From positions 1,307,001 to 1,371,000 of the forward strand of contig NZ_JPDS01000002.1 of the NCBI RefSeq assembly GCF_000766795.1: 64,000 bases of DNA, given 5' to 3'. The translations under genes and the position numbers were made by a program. Below are positions 28,860 to 37,416 of this stretch, one piece after another. Positions within the stretch are counted from its first letter, which is position 1. Each line of letters starts with the position of its first letter. The notes beneath the pieces were generated by a model that had not been told where the DNA came from, did not search any database, and worked only from the letters and a program-made list of their open reading frames with translations. Source of the stretch: Polaribacter sp. Hel1_85. GTDB lineage: Bacteria; Bacteroidota; Bacteroidia; Flavobacteriales; Flavobacteriaceae.

Positions 28860-28898
28860 AACTTTCGGTTTAATTTTGTTAAGCCGAAAGTTTTTTAT
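28860..28898 (+). terminator. Terminator of the rpsL-rpsJ operon, overlapping the rplC promoter
   Basis: Stem AACTTTCGG (28860-28868) with CCGAAAGTT (28884-28892), extended inward by TTTAA/TTAAG with one G-T pair, a 5-nt loop TTTTG (28874-28878) and a T tract to 28898. The loop contains the -33 box and the end of the T tract the -7 box of the next promoter. Confidence 0.9.
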
Positions 28899-28905
28899 AC
28901 TTTTG
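28875..28905 (+). promoter_or_regulatory. Promoter of the rplC (S10/spc-type) operon, nested in the preceding terminator
   Basis: TTTG at 28875-28878, exactly 19 bp, then TACTTTTG at 28898-28905, a full match to TTTG-N19-TAnnTTTG. The -33 lies in the terminator hairpin loop. Predicted transcription start is near 28912, giving a leader of about 224 nt. Confidence 0.85.
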
Positions 28906-29135
28906 CAACCCGAAATAGAGTAGGGTGACACTATTTTTTGATTAATATTCAATAATAGTAACATGTCTGGAGCGTTTCGCGAAAGAAAAACGGAAAAAAC
29001 AAAATCAGCGTTGAATTTGTTTTGCGCTGTTTTTTTTGATTGAAATTTAAAGGATGGAAATGAAACAATAGTTTCAAACAAATAATTATTAATAGACGCG
29101 CTGGGTAAATATCTATCGTCTAAAATTTTAACTAA
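28906..29135 (+). promoter_or_regulatory. Structured leader of rplC, candidate r-protein attenuator
   Basis: The leader holds: a 5' hairpin AAATAG/CTATTT (28913-28918, 28931-28936) followed by T; a short ORF 28963-29043; a hairpin CAGCG/CGCTG (29006-29010, 29025-29029) followed by eight T (29030-29037), i.e. terminator-like; an alternative stem AAAACAAAAT/ATTTGTTTT (28996-29005, 29015-29023, one bulge); a GAAAC-AATA-GTTTC hairpin (29062-29075); and a stem TAGACG/CGTCTA (29093-29098, 29117-29122) whose loop carries a second CGCTG (29099-29103). In E. coli, uL4 attenuates the S10 operon in its leader; a comparable function here is inference. Confidence 0.5.
28963..29043 (+). other. Possible 26-codon leader ORF upstream of rplC
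   Basis: ATG at 28963 opens 26 codons ending at TGA 29041-29043, starting MSGAFRERKTEK; the first eight bases ATGTCTGG are identical to the start of rplC. Its codons cross both arms of the terminator-like hairpin, so translation would melt it. It could be chance in an A-rich leader, and no ribosome-binding evidence can be read, as this phylum rarely uses Shine-Dalgarno sites. Confidence 0.25.
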
Positions 29136-29753
29136 ATGTCTGGGTTAATAGGAAGAAAAATTGGAATGACCAGCTTATTTGATGAAAACGGGAAGAATAT
29201 TCCTTGTACAGTAATCGAAGCAGGTCCTTGCGTTGTCACTCAGGTCAGAACCGAAGAGGTTGACGGCTATAGTGCGTTGCAACTTGGTTTCGATGACAAA
29301 AAGGCGAAGAGTTCTAACAAAGCGTTAGATGGTCACTTTAAAAAAGCTGGCACCACTGCTAAAAGAAAAGTCGTAGAATTCCAAGGGTTTGAAGAAGAGT
29401 ATAAATTAGGAGATTCTATATCAGTAGATCACTTTGAAGAGGGTGAGTTTGTTGATGTATCTGGTGTTTCTAAAGGTAAAGGTTTTCAGGGTGTTGTAAA
29501 ACGTCATGGATTTGCTGGTGTAGGTCAAGCTACTCATGGTCAGCATAACCGTTTAAGAGCTCCAGGTTCTATTGGTGCTGCTTCTTATCCTGCAAGAGTA
29601 TTCAAAGGAATGCGCATGGGAGGCCGAATGGGAGGAGATAAAGTGAAAGTTCAAAACTTAAAAGTATTAAAAGTAGTTGCTGAAAAGAACTTACTTGTTG
29701 TTAAAGGAGCTATTCCTGGACACAAAAATGCTTTTGTAACTATTCAGAAATAA
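29136..29753 (+). CDS. rplC: Ribosomal protein uL3
   Basis: The 205-aa protein opens [19 protein letters not shown] and contains the conserved [18 protein letters not shown] loop, which reaches toward the peptidyl-transferase centre and carries the Gln that PrmB methylates in Proteobacteria. uL3 is an early 50S assembly protein. It is first in a long transcript through rpsN, preceded by the structured leader. Its stop overlaps the rplD start (the last A of the rplC TAA at 29753 is the A of the rplD ATG), so the two are probably translationally coupled. Confidence 0.98.
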   Translation: MSGLIGRKIGMTSLFDENGKNIPCTVIEAGPCVVTQVRTEEVDGYSALQLGFDDKKAKSSNKALDGHFKKAGTTAKRKVVEFQGFEEEYKLGDSISVDHFEEGEFVDVSGVSKGKGFQGVVKRHGFAGVGQATHGQHNRLRAPGSIGAASYPARVFKGMRMGGRMGGDKVKVQNLKVLKVVAEKNLLVVKGAIPGHKNAFVTIQK

Positions 29754-30382
29754 TGAAAGTAGCAGTTTTAGATATTACAGGAAAAGATACAGGTAGAAAA
29801 GTTGAACTTTCTAGCGATGTATTTGGTGTAGAGCCTAATGATCATGCAATTTATTTAGATGTAAAGCAATACTTGGCAAACCAACGTCAGGGAACGCATA
29901 AGGCTAAAGAAAGAGCTGAAATTTCTGGTTCTACAAGAAAGATAAAAAAACAAAAAGGAACTGGTACTGCAAGAGCAGGTTCTATCAAGTCTGGTGTTTT
30001 TAGAGGTGGAGGGCGTATGTTCGGACCGAGACCAAGAAGTTATTCTTTTAAGTTGAATAAAAACTTAAAACGTTTAGCTCGTAAATCAGCTTTAAGTATT
30101 CAAGCAAACGACAAAAATTTAGTAATAATTGAAGATTTTAACTTTGATACACCAAAGACAAAAAACTTTGTAGATGTTTTAAAAGCGTTAGAATTAGATA
30201 CTAAAAAATCTTTGTTCGTGTTAAGTAATGAAAATGCAAATGTGTATTTATCATCACGTAACTTAAAGAAGGCTAAAGTTGTGAAAGCTTCAGAGATTAA
30301 TACTTACGGTGTTTTAAACGCTAATAAAGTTGTTATTACTGAAGGTTCTTTAGAAGGTATTAATACAAATTTAAGTAAATAG
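29753..30382 (+). CDS. rplD: Ribosomal protein uL4
   Basis: The 209-aa protein shows the uL4 extended loop ([23 protein letters not shown], then [20 protein letters not shown]), which lines the nascent-peptide exit tunnel and is the site of macrolide-resistance changes; the loop looks intact. uL4 is the known autogenous regulator of the S10 operon in gamma-Proteobacteria, making it a candidate ligand for the rplC leader here. It overlaps rplC by 1 bp and is 9 bp before rplW. Confidence 0.98.
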   Translation: MKVAVLDITGKDTGRKVELSSDVFGVEPNDHAIYLDVKQYLANQRQGTHKAKERAEISGSTRKIKKQKGTGTARAGSIKSGVFRGGGRMFGPRPRSYSFKLNKNLKRLARKSALSIQANDKNLVIIEDFNFDTPKTKNFVDVLKALELDTKKSLFVLSNENANVYLSSRNLKKAKVVKASEINTYGVLNANKVVITEGSLEGINTNLSK

Positions 30383-30391
30383 GGATTCATA

Positions 30392-30682
30392 ATGAGTATT
30401 TTAATAAAACCTATTATCACGGAAAAAGCAACCAATGATAGCGAATTATATAATCGTTTTACATTTGTTGTAGATAAGAATGCTAACAAGTTAGAAATTA
30501 AAGGAGCTGTTGAAGCTGCTTATGGTGTTTCTATCTTAAGCGTTAAGACTTTAAATTATCCAATTCAGAGAAATACTAAGTTTACTAAAAAAGGTTTAGT
30601 AACTGGTATTAAGAGTGGATACAAGAAAGCTATTGTACAAGTAGCAGAAGGAGAAAGCATTGATTTTTATAACAATCTTTAA
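30392..30682 (+). CDS. rplW: Ribosomal protein uL23
   Basis: The 96-aa protein opens MSILIKPIITEKATNDSEL and has the family text FVVDKNANKLEIKGAVEAAYGV. uL23 sits at the tunnel exit and docks trigger factor and SRP. Length is normal. It lies between rplD and rplB in the universal order with 9- and 12-bp gaps. Confidence 0.98.
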   Translation: MSILIKPIITEKATNDSELYNRFTFVVDKNANKLEIKGAVEAAYGVSILSVKTLNYPIQRNTKFTKKGLVTGIKSGYKKAIVQVAEGESIDFYNNL

Positions 30683-30694
30683 GAAAAGACAAAA

Positions 30695-31519
30695 ATGTCA
30701 GTTAGAAAATTAAAACCAATAACACCAGGTCAGCGTTTTAGAGTTGTAAATGGGTTCGACACCATAACAACTGATAAGCCGGAGAAAAGTTTACTTGCTC
30801 CGAAAAAACGATCTGGAGGTCGAAACAGTCAGGGTAGAATGACAACTCGTAATATAGGAGGTGGTCATAAACAAAGATACCGTATTATCGATTTTAAAAG
30901 AGAGAAAAAAGGTATTCCCGCAACAGTAAAAACTATAGAGTATGATCCAAATCGTACTGCATTTATTGCTTTACTTAGTTATGCTGATGGAGAAAAGCGT
31001 TATGTAATAGCACAAAACGGTTTAACAGTAGGTCAAACAATTGTATCAGGAAGTGATATTGCACCAGAAATTGGAAATGCAATGGCATTAAGTGAAATCC
31101 CTTTAGGAACTACAATTTCTTGTATTGAATTACACCCAGGTCAAGGAGCTGTTATGGCTCGTTCTGCTGGTTCTTTTGCACAGTTAATGGCGAGAGATGG
31201 TAAGTACGCAACTGTAAAGTTACCTTCTGGTGAAACAAGATTAATCTTGTTAACATGTATGGCTACTATTGGTGTTGTATCTAATTCAGATCATCAATTA
31301 TTAGTATCTGGTAAAGCAGGTAGAAGAAGATGGTTAGGTAGAAGACCAAGAGTTAATGCAGTAAGAATGAATCCTGTAGATCACCCAATGGGTGGTGGTG
31401 AAGGTCGTGCTTCTGGAGGTCATCCAAGATCTAGAAATGGTATTCCTGCTAAAGGATTTAAGACTAGATCTAAGACTAAAGCTAGTAATAAGTATATTAT
31501 AGAACGTAGAAAGAAATAA
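30695..31519 (+). CDS. rplB: Ribosomal protein uL2
   Basis: The 274-aa protein has the uL2 hallmark [20 protein letters not shown], including the conserved His close to the peptidyl-transferase centre, and an N-terminal RNA-binding OB/SH3 pair ([21 protein letters not shown]). It is required for subunit association and peptidyl transfer. Normal length; 6 bp before rpsS. Confidence 0.98.
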   Translation: MSVRKLKPITPGQRFRVVNGFDTITTDKPEKSLLAPKKRSGGRNSQGRMTTRNIGGGHKQRYRIIDFKREKKGIPATVKTIEYDPNRTAFIALLSYADGEKRYVIAQNGLTVGQTIVSGSDIAPEIGNAMALSEIPLGTTISCIELHPGQGAVMARSAGSFAQLMARDGKYATVKLPSGETRLILLTCMATIGVVSNSDHQLLVSGKAGRRRWLGRRPRVNAVRMNPVDHPMGGGEGRASGGHPRSRNGIPAKGFKTRSKTKASNKYIIERRKK

Positions 31520-31525
31520 TAAGTT

Positions 31526-31804
31526 ATGGCAAGATCATTAAAAAAAGGACCTTACGTTCACTATAAATTAGAGAAAAAAGTGTTAGCAAATGTAGACGCT
31601 GGTAACAAAACTGTAATCAAAACTTGGTCTAGAGCAAGTATGATTACTCCAGATTTTGTAGGACAAACTATTGCTGTTCATAATGGACGTCAGTTTGTAC
31701 CAGTTTATGTTACAGAAAACATGGTAGGGCATAAGTTAGGCGAATTTTCACCAACTCGTTCTTTTAGAGGACACGCTGGTGCTAAAAATAAAGGAAAAAA
31801 ATAG
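31526..31804 (+). CDS. rpsS: Ribosomal protein uS19
   Basis: The 92-aa protein opens [19 protein letters not shown] and has the signature [27 protein letters not shown] (in part). uS19 is in the 30S head, near the intersubunit bridge and A-site finger. Normal size; 6 bp before rplV. Confidence 0.98.
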   Translation: MARSLKKGPYVHYKLEKKVLANVDAGNKTVIKTWSRASMITPDFVGQTIAVHNGRQFVPVYVTENMVGHKLGEFSPTRSFRGHAGAKNKGKK

Positions 31805-31810
31805 TAGGAT

Positions 31811-32215
31811 ATGGGAGTTCGTAAAAAAAACATGGCAGATCAGTTAAAAGCAGATAGAAAGCAACGTGCTTTCGCGAAGCTTACTAACTGTCCTACATCA
31901 CCAAGAAAAATGCGTTTAGTAGCAAATCAAGTAAGAGGAGTTGAAGTTGAAAAAGCTTTACAAATCTTAAAATTTAGCCCAAAAGAAGCATCTATAAATT
32001 TAGAGAAATTGTTATTGTCTGCAATTGCAAACTGGCAAGCTAAAAATGAAGATGCATCTATAGAAGAAGCTGGATTGTTTGTGAAATCTATTTGTGTAGA
32101 TAGCGCAGGAATGTTAAAAAGATTAAGACCAGCTCCACAGGGGCGTGCTCATAGAATTCGTAAGCGTTCTAATCACGTTACTTTAGAGTTAGGTAGTAAA
32201 AATTTAAGTAATTAA
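31811..32215 (+). CDS. rplV: Ribosomal protein uL22
   Basis: The 134-aa protein has the core [18 protein letters not shown] and the beta-hairpin [23 protein letters not shown], whose tip lines the exit tunnel and is altered in some macrolide-resistant strains; it looks wild type. Two starts are possible: ATG 31811 ([10 protein letters not shown]) or ATG 31832 (MADQLKAD). The first, 6 bp from the rpsS stop, is taken. Confidence 0.96.
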   Translation: MGVRKKNMADQLKADRKQRAFAKLTNCPTSPRKMRLVANQVRGVEVEKALQILKFSPKEASINLEKLLLSAIANWQAKNEDASIEEAGLFVKSICVDSAGMLKRLRPAPQGRAHRIRKRSNHVTLELGSKNLSN

Positions 32216-32226
32216 TCAAAGTAGAA

Positions 32227-32946
32227 ATGGGACAAAAAACAAATCCAATTGGGAATCGTTTAGGAATCATCAGAGGTTGGGAGTCTAACTGGTATGGTGG
32301 TAATGACTACGGAGATAAATTAGCTGAAGATGATAAAATAAGAAAGTATGTAAATGCTAGATTATTTAAAGCAAGTGTTTCTAGAGTAATTATAGAAAGA
32401 ACTTTAAAACTTGTAACCGTTACTATCACTACTGCACGTCCAGGTATCATTATTGGTAAAGGAGGTCAAGAGGTAGACAAGTTAAAAGAAGAACTTAAAA
32501 AAATTACAGGAAAAGAAGTTCAAATTAATATTTTTGAGATTAAACGTCCAGAATTAGATGCAAAATTGGTTGCAACTAGTGTTGCTCGTCAAATTGAAAA
32601 TAGAATTTCTTACAAGAGAGCTACTAAGATGGCTATTCAAGCTACAATGCGTATGAACGCTGAAGGGATTAAAATCCAAATTTCAGGACGTTTAAACGGA
32701 GCTGAAATGGCGCGTTCAGAGCATTATAAAGAAGGAAGAATTCCTCTTTCTACTTTTAGAGCTGACATCGATTATGCACTTGTAGAAGCTCATACTCAAT
32801 ACGGAAGATTAGGTATTAAAGTATGGATTATGAAGGGTGAGGTTTATGGTAAAAGAGAATTATCTCCATTAGTTGGTTTGTCTAAAAAGCAAGGTAATAA
32901 AGGTGGTGATAGATCTAAACGTCAACAACCTCGTAGAAGAAAATAA
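32227..32946 (+). CDS. rpsC: Ribosomal protein uS3
   Basis: The 239-aa protein opens [20 protein letters not shown] and has a type II KH domain ([20 protein letters not shown]) and the C-terminal region [26 protein letters not shown] (in part). uS3 forms the mRNA entry channel with uS4 and uS5 and has helicase activity. The C-terminal tail is basic (QQPRRRK). Confidence 0.98.
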   Translation: MGQKTNPIGNRLGIIRGWESNWYGGNDYGDKLAEDDKIRKYVNARLFKASVSRVIIERTLKLVTVTITTARPGIIIGKGGQEVDKLKEELKKITGKEVQINIFEIKRPELDAKLVATSVARQIENRISYKRATKMAIQATMRMNAEGIKIQISGRLNGAEMARSEHYKEGRIPLSTFRADIDYALVEAHTQYGRLGIKVWIMKGEVYGKRELSPLVGLSKKQGNKGGDRSKRQQPRRRK

Positions 32947-32968
32947 TTTTTAAAATTAGAAATTAAAA

Positions 32969-33400
32969 ATGTTACAGCCAAAAAGAGTAAAATACCGTAA
33001 GGTACAGAAGGCGAAAGGAAATATGACTGGTATTTCTGGTAGAGGAAATCAACTTTCTAATGGAATGTTTGGTATTAAATCTTTAGACCAGAATTTATTA
33101 ACTTCTCGTCAAATAGAAGCAGCTCGTATCGCGGCAACCCGTCATATGAAAAGAGAAGGGCAATTATGGATTAAGATATTTCCAGATAAGCCAATCACTA
33201 AAAAACCTTTAGAGGTACGTATGGGTAAGGGTAAAGGAGCACCAGATCATTTTGTTGCAGTTATTAAACCAGGTAGAATTTTGTTTGAAGTTGGTGGAGT
33301 ACCAATCAATGTGGCAAAAGAAGCTTTACGTTTAGCAGCTCAAAAACTTCCGGTAAAAACGAAGTTTGTAATTGCAAGAGATTTTGATATTAACGCATAA
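32969..33400 (+). CDS. rplP: Ribosomal protein uL16
   Basis: The 143-aa protein opens [21 protein letters not shown] and has the conserved [21 protein letters not shown] and [19 protein letters not shown] segments. uL16 organises the A-site of the 50S and is a late assembly protein. Normal length; 22 bp after rpsC, 11 bp before rpmC. Confidence 0.98.
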   Translation: MLQPKRVKYRKVQKAKGNMTGISGRGNQLSNGMFGIKSLDQNLLTSRQIEAARIAATRHMKREGQLWIKIFPDKPITKKPLEVRMGKGKGAPDHFVAVIKPGRILFEVGGVPINVAKEALRLAAQKLPVKTKFVIARDFDINA

Positions 33401-33411
33401 TTCTAAATAAA

Positions 33412-33603
33412 ATGAAACAATCTGAAGTAAAAGAATTATCTATAGCTGATCTTAATGAAAAGCTTGGAGCGTTGCAAAAGAATTATACTGATCTTAAGAT
33501 GGCACACGCAATAACTCCTTTGGAGAATCCATTGCAATTGAGAAGCTTAAGAAGAACTGTAGCAAGAATTGCAACAGAATTAACAAAAAGAGAATTACAA
33601 TAA
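33412..33603 (+). CDS. rpmC: Ribosomal protein uL29
   Basis: The 63-aa protein is an all-helical hairpin, MKQSEVKELSIADLNEKLG ... HAITPLENPLQLRSLRRTVARI, matching uL29 at the tunnel exit next to uL23. Size and position between rplP and rpsQ are canonical. Confidence 0.97.
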   Translation: MKQSEVKELSIADLNEKLGALQKNYTDLKMAHAITPLENPLQLRSLRRTVARIATELTKRELQ

Positions 33604-33623
33604 TTCTATAGTCAGTTTTAAAG

Positions 33624-33881
33624 ATGGAAAAAAGAAATCTTAGAAAAGAGAGAATTGGTGTTGTTTCTAGTAGCAAAATGGAAAAATCTATTGTTGTTGC
33701 TGAAACTAAGAGAGTAAAGCACCCAATGTATGGAAAGTTCGTATTAAAGACGAAGAAGTATGTTGCACACGACGAAAAGAATGATTGCAACGAAGGTGAT
33801 ACTGTTAGGATCATGGAAACTAGACCTATGAGTAAATCTAAACGTTGGAGATTAGTAGAAATCCTAGAAAGAGCTAAATAA
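33624..33881 (+). CDS. rpsQ: Ribosomal protein uS17
   Basis: The 85-aa OB-fold protein has the signature text [19 protein letters not shown] and [20 protein letters not shown]. It is a primary 16S rRNA-binding protein. It lies 20 bp after rpmC; rplN follows its stop after 1 bp. Confidence 0.97.
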   Translation: MEKRNLRKERIGVVSSSKMEKSIVVAETKRVKHPMYGKFVLKTKKYVAHDEKNDCNEGDTVRIMETRPMSKSKRWRLVEILERAK

Positions 33882-33882
33882 T

Positions 33883-34251
33883 ATGTTACAGACAGAATCA
33901 AGATTAAAAGTCGCAGATAACACTGGAGCAAAAGAAGTTTTAGTGATTAGAGTTTTAGGAGGAACAAGAAAACGTTACGCAAGTATTGGAGACAAGATTG
34001 TTGTATCTGTTAAATCTGCAACTCCAAACGGAACTGTAAAAAAAGGTCAAGTATCTAGAGCAGTTGTTGTGAGAACTAAAAAAGAAGTAAGACGTAAGGA
34101 CGGATCATATATCAGATTTGATGATAACGCTTGTGTACTTTTAAATCCTACAGAGGAGATGAGAGGAACTCGTGTATTTGGTCCTGTTGCACGTGAGCTT
34201 CGTGAGAAACAATTCATGAAAATAGTATCATTAGCACCTGAAGTGCTTTAA
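33883..34251 (+). CDS. rplN: Ribosomal protein uL14
   Basis: The 122-aa protein opens [20 protein letters not shown] and ends with [19 protein letters not shown], both diagnostic of uL14, a 50S interface protein and the docking site of the silencing factor RsfS. Normal length. It starts the spc-type gene order, but here remains in the same transcript as the S10-type genes, since no promoter match is visible in the 1-bp gap. Confidence 0.98.
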   Translation: MLQTESRLKVADNTGAKEVLVIRVLGGTRKRYASIGDKIVVSVKSATPNGTVKKGQVSRAVVVRTKKEVRRKDGSYIRFDDNACVLLNPTEEMRGTRVFGPVARELREKQFMKIVSLAPEVL

Positions 34252-34263
34252 ATCATTAATAAG

Positions 34264-34566
34264 ATGAAGAAGTTCAAAATAAAATCAGGAGATACTGTAA
34301 AAGTGATTACAGGTACTAGTAAAAATTCTGAAGGTAAAGTTTTACAAATCCTTAAAGATAAGGATAGAGTATTGGTAGAAGGTGTAAACTTAGTTTCTAA
34401 GCACACTAAACCTAGTGCTCAAAACCCTCAAGGTGGTATTGTGAAAAAAGAAGCTTCTATCCATATTTCTAACGTTATGTTAGTTGAAGATGGAGTTGCT
34501 GTAAGAGTAGGTTATAAAGTTGATGGAGATACGAAGACTAGAATCTCTAAAAAAACTAAAAAATAA
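34264..34566 (+). CDS. rplX: Ribosomal protein uL24
   Basis: The 100-aa protein has the KOW motif ([20 protein letters not shown]) and the family segment [29 protein letters not shown] (in part). uL24 initiates 50S assembly at 23S domain I. Slightly shorter than the E. coli protein but complete; 12 bp after rplN and 8 bp before rplE. Confidence 0.97.
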   Translation: MKKFKIKSGDTVKVITGTSKNSEGKVLQILKDKDRVLVEGVNLVSKHTKPSAQNPQGGIVKKEASIHISNVMLVEDGVAVRVGYKVDGDTKTRISKKTKK

Positions 34567-34574
34567 GAATAATC

Positions 34575-35126
34575 ATGAGTTACGTACCAAGATTAAAAGC
34601 AGAATACAAAGAAAGGGTTGTAAAAGCTCTTACTGAAGAATTCAGTTATAAGAATGTAATGCAAGTACCTAAATTAGAAAAAATAGTTGTTTCTAAGGGT
34701 GTTGGTGCTGCAATTGCAGATAAGAAATTAATAGATTATGCTGTAGAAGAGTTGACTAAAATTACAGGTCAAAAAGCTATTTCTACAATGTCTAAAAAAG
34801 ATATTGCTGCATTTAAATTACGTAAAGGGATGCCAATTGGTGTTAAAGTTACTTTACGTGGTGATAAAATGTACGAGTTTTTAGATAGACTAGTTACAGC
34901 TTCTTTACCTCGTGTAAGAGACTTTAACGGTATAAAAGCTAATGGATTTGATGGAAGAGGTAATTACAATTTAGGAATTACTGAACAGATCATCTACCCA
35001 GAAATTAATATTGATCAAGTGAAAAAAATTAGTGGAATGGATATTACTTTTGTAACTTCTGCAGATACTGATAAAGAAGCAAAGTCATTATTAGGAGAAT
35101 TAGGTTTACCATTCAAAAAAAATTAA
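34575..35126 (+). CDS. rplE: Ribosomal protein uL5
   Basis: The 183-aa protein has the conserved [23 protein letters not shown] and [26 protein letters not shown] regions (in part). uL5 is in the 50S central protuberance and binds 5S rRNA with uL18. Normal length; rpsN follows after 3 bp. Confidence 0.98.
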   Translation: MSYVPRLKAEYKERVVKALTEEFSYKNVMQVPKLEKIVVSKGVGAAIADKKLIDYAVEELTKITGQKAISTMSKKDIAAFKLRKGMPIGVKVTLRGDKMYEFLDRLVTASLPRVRDFNGIKANGFDGRGNYNLGITEQIIYPEINIDQVKKISGMDITFVTSADTDKEAKSLLGELGLPFKKN

Positions 35127-35129
35127 GAA

Positions 35130-35399
35130 ATGGCTAAAGAATCAATGAAAGCTCGCGAACGTAAAAGAGCAAAAACAGTTGCAAAATATGCAGAAAAGAG
35201 AAAAGCTTTAAAAGAAGCTGGAGACTATGAAGCATTGCAAAAATTACCAAAGAACGCTTCACCAATTAGAATGCACAATAGATGTAAGTTAACTGGACGT
35301 CCAAAAGGATATATGAGACAATTTGGTTTATCTCGTGTTACGTTTAGAGAAATGGCAAATCAAGGATTAATACCAGGTGTTAAAAAGGCAAGTTGGTAG
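35130..35399 (+). CDS. rpsN: Ribosomal protein uS14, zinc-free (C-minus) form
   Basis: The 89-aa protein [20 protein letters not shown] ... [24 protein letters not shown] is the long uS14 form, which has a single Cys (NRCKL) instead of the four zinc-ligand Cys of the 61-aa form. It is the last gene of the rplC transcript: an intrinsic terminator begins 24 bp after the stop. A break between rpsN and rpsH is unusual compared with the continuous spc operon of E. coli. Confidence 0.97.
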   Translation: MAKESMKARERKRAKTVAKYAEKRKALKEAGDYEALQKLPKNASPIRMHNRCKLTGRPKGYMRQFGLSRVTFREMANQGLIPGVKKASW

Positions 35400-35423
35400 A
35401 AATCAAAAATAAAGCTTAAAAAT

Positions 35424-35462
35424 AAAAATAGAATGTGTATCTTTGCACGCTCTATTTTTTTT
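35424..35462 (+). terminator. Terminator after rpsN, with the next promoter's -7 box in its loop
   Basis: Stem AAAAATAGA (35424-35432) with TCTATTTTT (35451-35459), one A-C mismatch, then TGTG/GCACG pairs closing a 6-nt loop (35439-35444); the T tract continues to 35462. The loop and its closing pair are TATCTTTG. Confidence 0.85.
35438..35445 (+). promoter_or_regulatory. Promoter -7 element for rpsH-rplQ
   Basis: TATCTTTG at 35438-35445 is an exact TAnnTTTG. No TTG is found 19 bp upstream (only GCTTAA near 35414-35419), so the -33 is weak. Transcription would start near 35452, leaving a leader of about 110 nt. Confidence 0.6.
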
Positions 35463-35481
35463 GAGTATAAGAATTTTAACT

Positions 35482-35546
35482 GATTATAGGTTCAATTATC
35501 ACAGAGAAATCTGTAGCATAAATAGAGGTATTTGAAAACCGTAATC
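35482..35546 (+). promoter_or_regulatory. Structured rpsH leader, candidate uS8 autoregulatory site
   Basis: A 13-bp helix with asymmetric bulges pairs 35482-35495 with 35532-35546: GATTAT/GTAATC, bulged A488, GGTT/AACC, bulged AA at 35535-35536, CAA/TTG. It encloses a perfect hairpin ACAGA-GAAA-TCTGT (35501-35514) with a GNRA tetraloop. uS8 represses the spc operon by binding a bulged helix in E. coli; here the structure lies 16 bases ahead of the rpsH start. The uS8 link is inference from position; a different ligand is possible. Confidence 0.5.
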
Positions 35547-35561
35547 GCAATATAAATAAGT

Positions 35562-35960
35562 ATGTATACAGATCCAATCGCGGATTTTCTTACAAGAGTA
35601 AGAAATGCTATCGCAGCAGGACACAGAGTAGTGGAAGTTCCAGCTTCAAACTTGAAGAAGGAAATGACTAAAATTTTGTTTGATCAAGGGTATATTTTAA
35701 GTTATCAGTTCAATGACGATAAAGTTCAAGGAACAATTAAGATCGCTTTAAAATATGACAAAGAAACAAAAGAGTCAGTAATTAGAAAAATTCAACGAAT
35801 CAGTACACCAGGTTTACGTAAATATGTTGGCTCTACAGAGATGCCAAGAGTATTAAACGGCCTTGGAATTGCTATTGTTTCTACATCTAAAGGTGTAATG
35901 ACAAACAAAAAAGCACGTCAAGAGAATGTTGGAGGAGAAGTTTTATGTTACGTTTATTAA
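35562..35960 (+). CDS. rpsH: Ribosomal protein uS8
   Basis: The 132-aa protein opens MYTDPIADFLTRVRNAI and ends with STSKGVMTNKKARQENVGGEVLCYVY (in part), typical of uS8, a primary binder of 16S helix 21 and translational repressor of the spc operon in E. coli. Here it is the first gene of a new transcription unit behind a structured leader, which would suit autoregulation. rplF follows after 9 bp. Confidence 0.98.
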   Translation: MYTDPIADFLTRVRNAIAAGHRVVEVPASNLKKEMTKILFDQGYILSYQFNDDKVQGTIKIALKYDKETKESVIRKIQRISTPGLRKYVGSTEMPRVLNGLGIAIVSTSKGVMTNKKARQENVGGEVLCYVY

Positions 35961-35969
35961 TCAAAGGAA

Positions 35970-36515
35970 ATGAGTAGAATAGGAAAAAATCCCGTTAGCA
36001 TTTCACAAGGTGTAGATGTAAACATAAAAGACAATGTTATTACTGTAAAAGGAAAATTAGGAGAATTATCTCAAAAGATTTCAGACGGTATTACAATTAA
36101 AATTGAAGATGGAACTATTACTTTAGATAGAGCATCAGAAAGTAAAAACCATAAAGCACAACATGGTTTAATGAGAGCTTTAATCAATAATATGATTGAA
36201 GGTGTAAGTAAAGGTTGGTCTAAAGACTTGGAGTTGGTTGGTGTAGGTTACAGAGCCTCAAATCAAGGACAAAAATTAGATTTAGCTTTAGGTTTCTCTC
36301 ATAATATTGTTTTAGAATTAGCTCCAGAGGTGAAAGTTGAAACAGTATCAGAGAAAGGGAAAAACCCAATCATTAAATTAACTTCATTTGACAAACAATT
36401 AGTTGGTCAAATAGCTGCTAAGATTCGTTCTTTCAGAGCTCCAGAGCCTTATAAAGGTAAAGGTGTTAAGTTTGTTGGTGAAGTATTAAGAAGAAAAGCA
36501 GGTAAATCTGCATAA
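35970..36515 (+). CDS. rplF: Ribosomal protein uL6
   Basis: The 181-aa protein opens [19 protein letters not shown] and has the uL6 C-terminal signature [26 protein letters not shown] (in part). uL6 lies near the GTPase-associated centre. Normal length and position between rpsH and rplR. Confidence 0.98.
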   Translation: MSRIGKNPVSISQGVDVNIKDNVITVKGKLGELSQKISDGITIKIEDGTITLDRASESKNHKAQHGLMRALINNMIEGVSKGWSKDLELVGVGYRASNQGQKLDLALGFSHNIVLELAPEVKVETVSEKGKNPIIKLTSFDKQLVGQIAAKIRSFRAPEPYKGKGVKFVGEVLRRKAGKSA

Positions 36516-36526
36516 TATATAGTATT

Positions 36527-36877
36527 ATGGCATTATCAAAGCTACAAAGAAGAGCTAGAATTAAGCGTAGAATCAGAAAGATTATTTCTGGTACATCTAC
36601 TAAACCAAGATTATCGGTTTATAGAAGTAACAAAGAAATATACGCTCAATTGATAGACGATGTAAACGGAGTAACATTAGCTTCAGTTTCATCTAGAGAT
36701 AAAGAAGTAAAAGCAAGTACTAAATCAGAAGCAGCAACAGTAGTTGGTAAATCAATTGCAGAAAAAGCTACTAAGGCAGGTATAGAAACAGTTGCTTTCG
36801 ATAGAAACGGATATTTATATCACGGTAGAGTTAAAGTATTAGCAGATGCTGCAAGAGAAGCTGGTTTAAAATTTTAA
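36527..36877 (+). CDS. rplR: Ribosomal protein uL18
   Basis: The 116-aa protein has the 5S rRNA-binding text [20 protein letters not shown] and [24 protein letters not shown] (in part). With uL5 it anchors 5S rRNA. Normal length; 11 bp after rplF, 6 bp before rpsE. Confidence 0.98.
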   Translation: MALSKLQRRARIKRRIRKIISGTSTKPRLSVYRSNKEIYAQLIDDVNGVTLASVSSRDKEVKASTKSEAATVVGKSIAEKATKAGIETVAFDRNGYLYHGRVKVLADAAREAGLKF

Positions 36878-36883
36878 GAAATT

Positions 36884-37405
36884 ATGCAAGGATATAAAAA
36901 CGTAGAAAGAGTTAAACCTAGTGGGTTAGAACTTGTTGATAAGTTAGTAGGTGTACAACGTGTTACTAAGGTAACAAAAGGTGGTAGAGCATTTGGTTTC
37001 TCTGCAATCGTAGTTGTTGGAGATGGTAATGGAGTTGTTGGTCATGGATTAGGTAAATCTAAAGATGTAGCATCTGCAATTGCAAAAGCAATTGAAGACG
37101 CTAAGAAAAATTTAGTAAGAATTCCTATTTTAGATGCAACTTTACCTCATGAACAAAAAGGTAAATTTGGTGGAGCAAAAGTATTCATCAAACCTGCATC
37201 TCATGGTACAGGGGTTATTGCTGGTGGTGCTGTAAGAGCAGTATTAGATTCAGTTGGTATTCATGATGTATTATCAAAATCTCAAGGATCATCAAATCCT
37301 CATAATGTAGTTAAAGCAACTTTTGATGCTTTATTACAGTTAAGAAGTGCAGCATCTATTGCTAAACAAAGAGGTATTTCTTTAGAAAGAGTATTTAACG
37401 GATAA
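36884..37405 (+). CDS. rpsE: Ribosomal protein uS5
   Basis: The 173-aa protein has the N-terminal RNA-binding domain ([20 protein letters not shown]) and C-terminal domain ([19 protein letters not shown]). uS5 helps form the mRNA entry tunnel and influences fidelity; the loop altered in spectinomycin resistance (VTKGGRAF) looks wild type. 6 bp after rplR. Confidence 0.98.
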   Translation: MQGYKNVERVKPSGLELVDKLVGVQRVTKVTKGGRAFGFSAIVVVGDGNGVVGHGLGKSKDVASAIAKAIEDAKKNLVRIPILDATLPHEQKGKFGGAKVFIKPASHGTGVIAGGAVRAVLDSVGIHDVLSKSQGSSNPHNVVKATFDALLQLRSAASIAKQRGISLERVFNG

Positions 37406-37416
37406 ATCTAAGAACG

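Noticed and set aside
28815..29081. 88-codon minus-strand frame across the rplC leader
   Set aside because: It covers the rpsJ end, a terminator and a promoter; the translated text looks like A/T-run noise.
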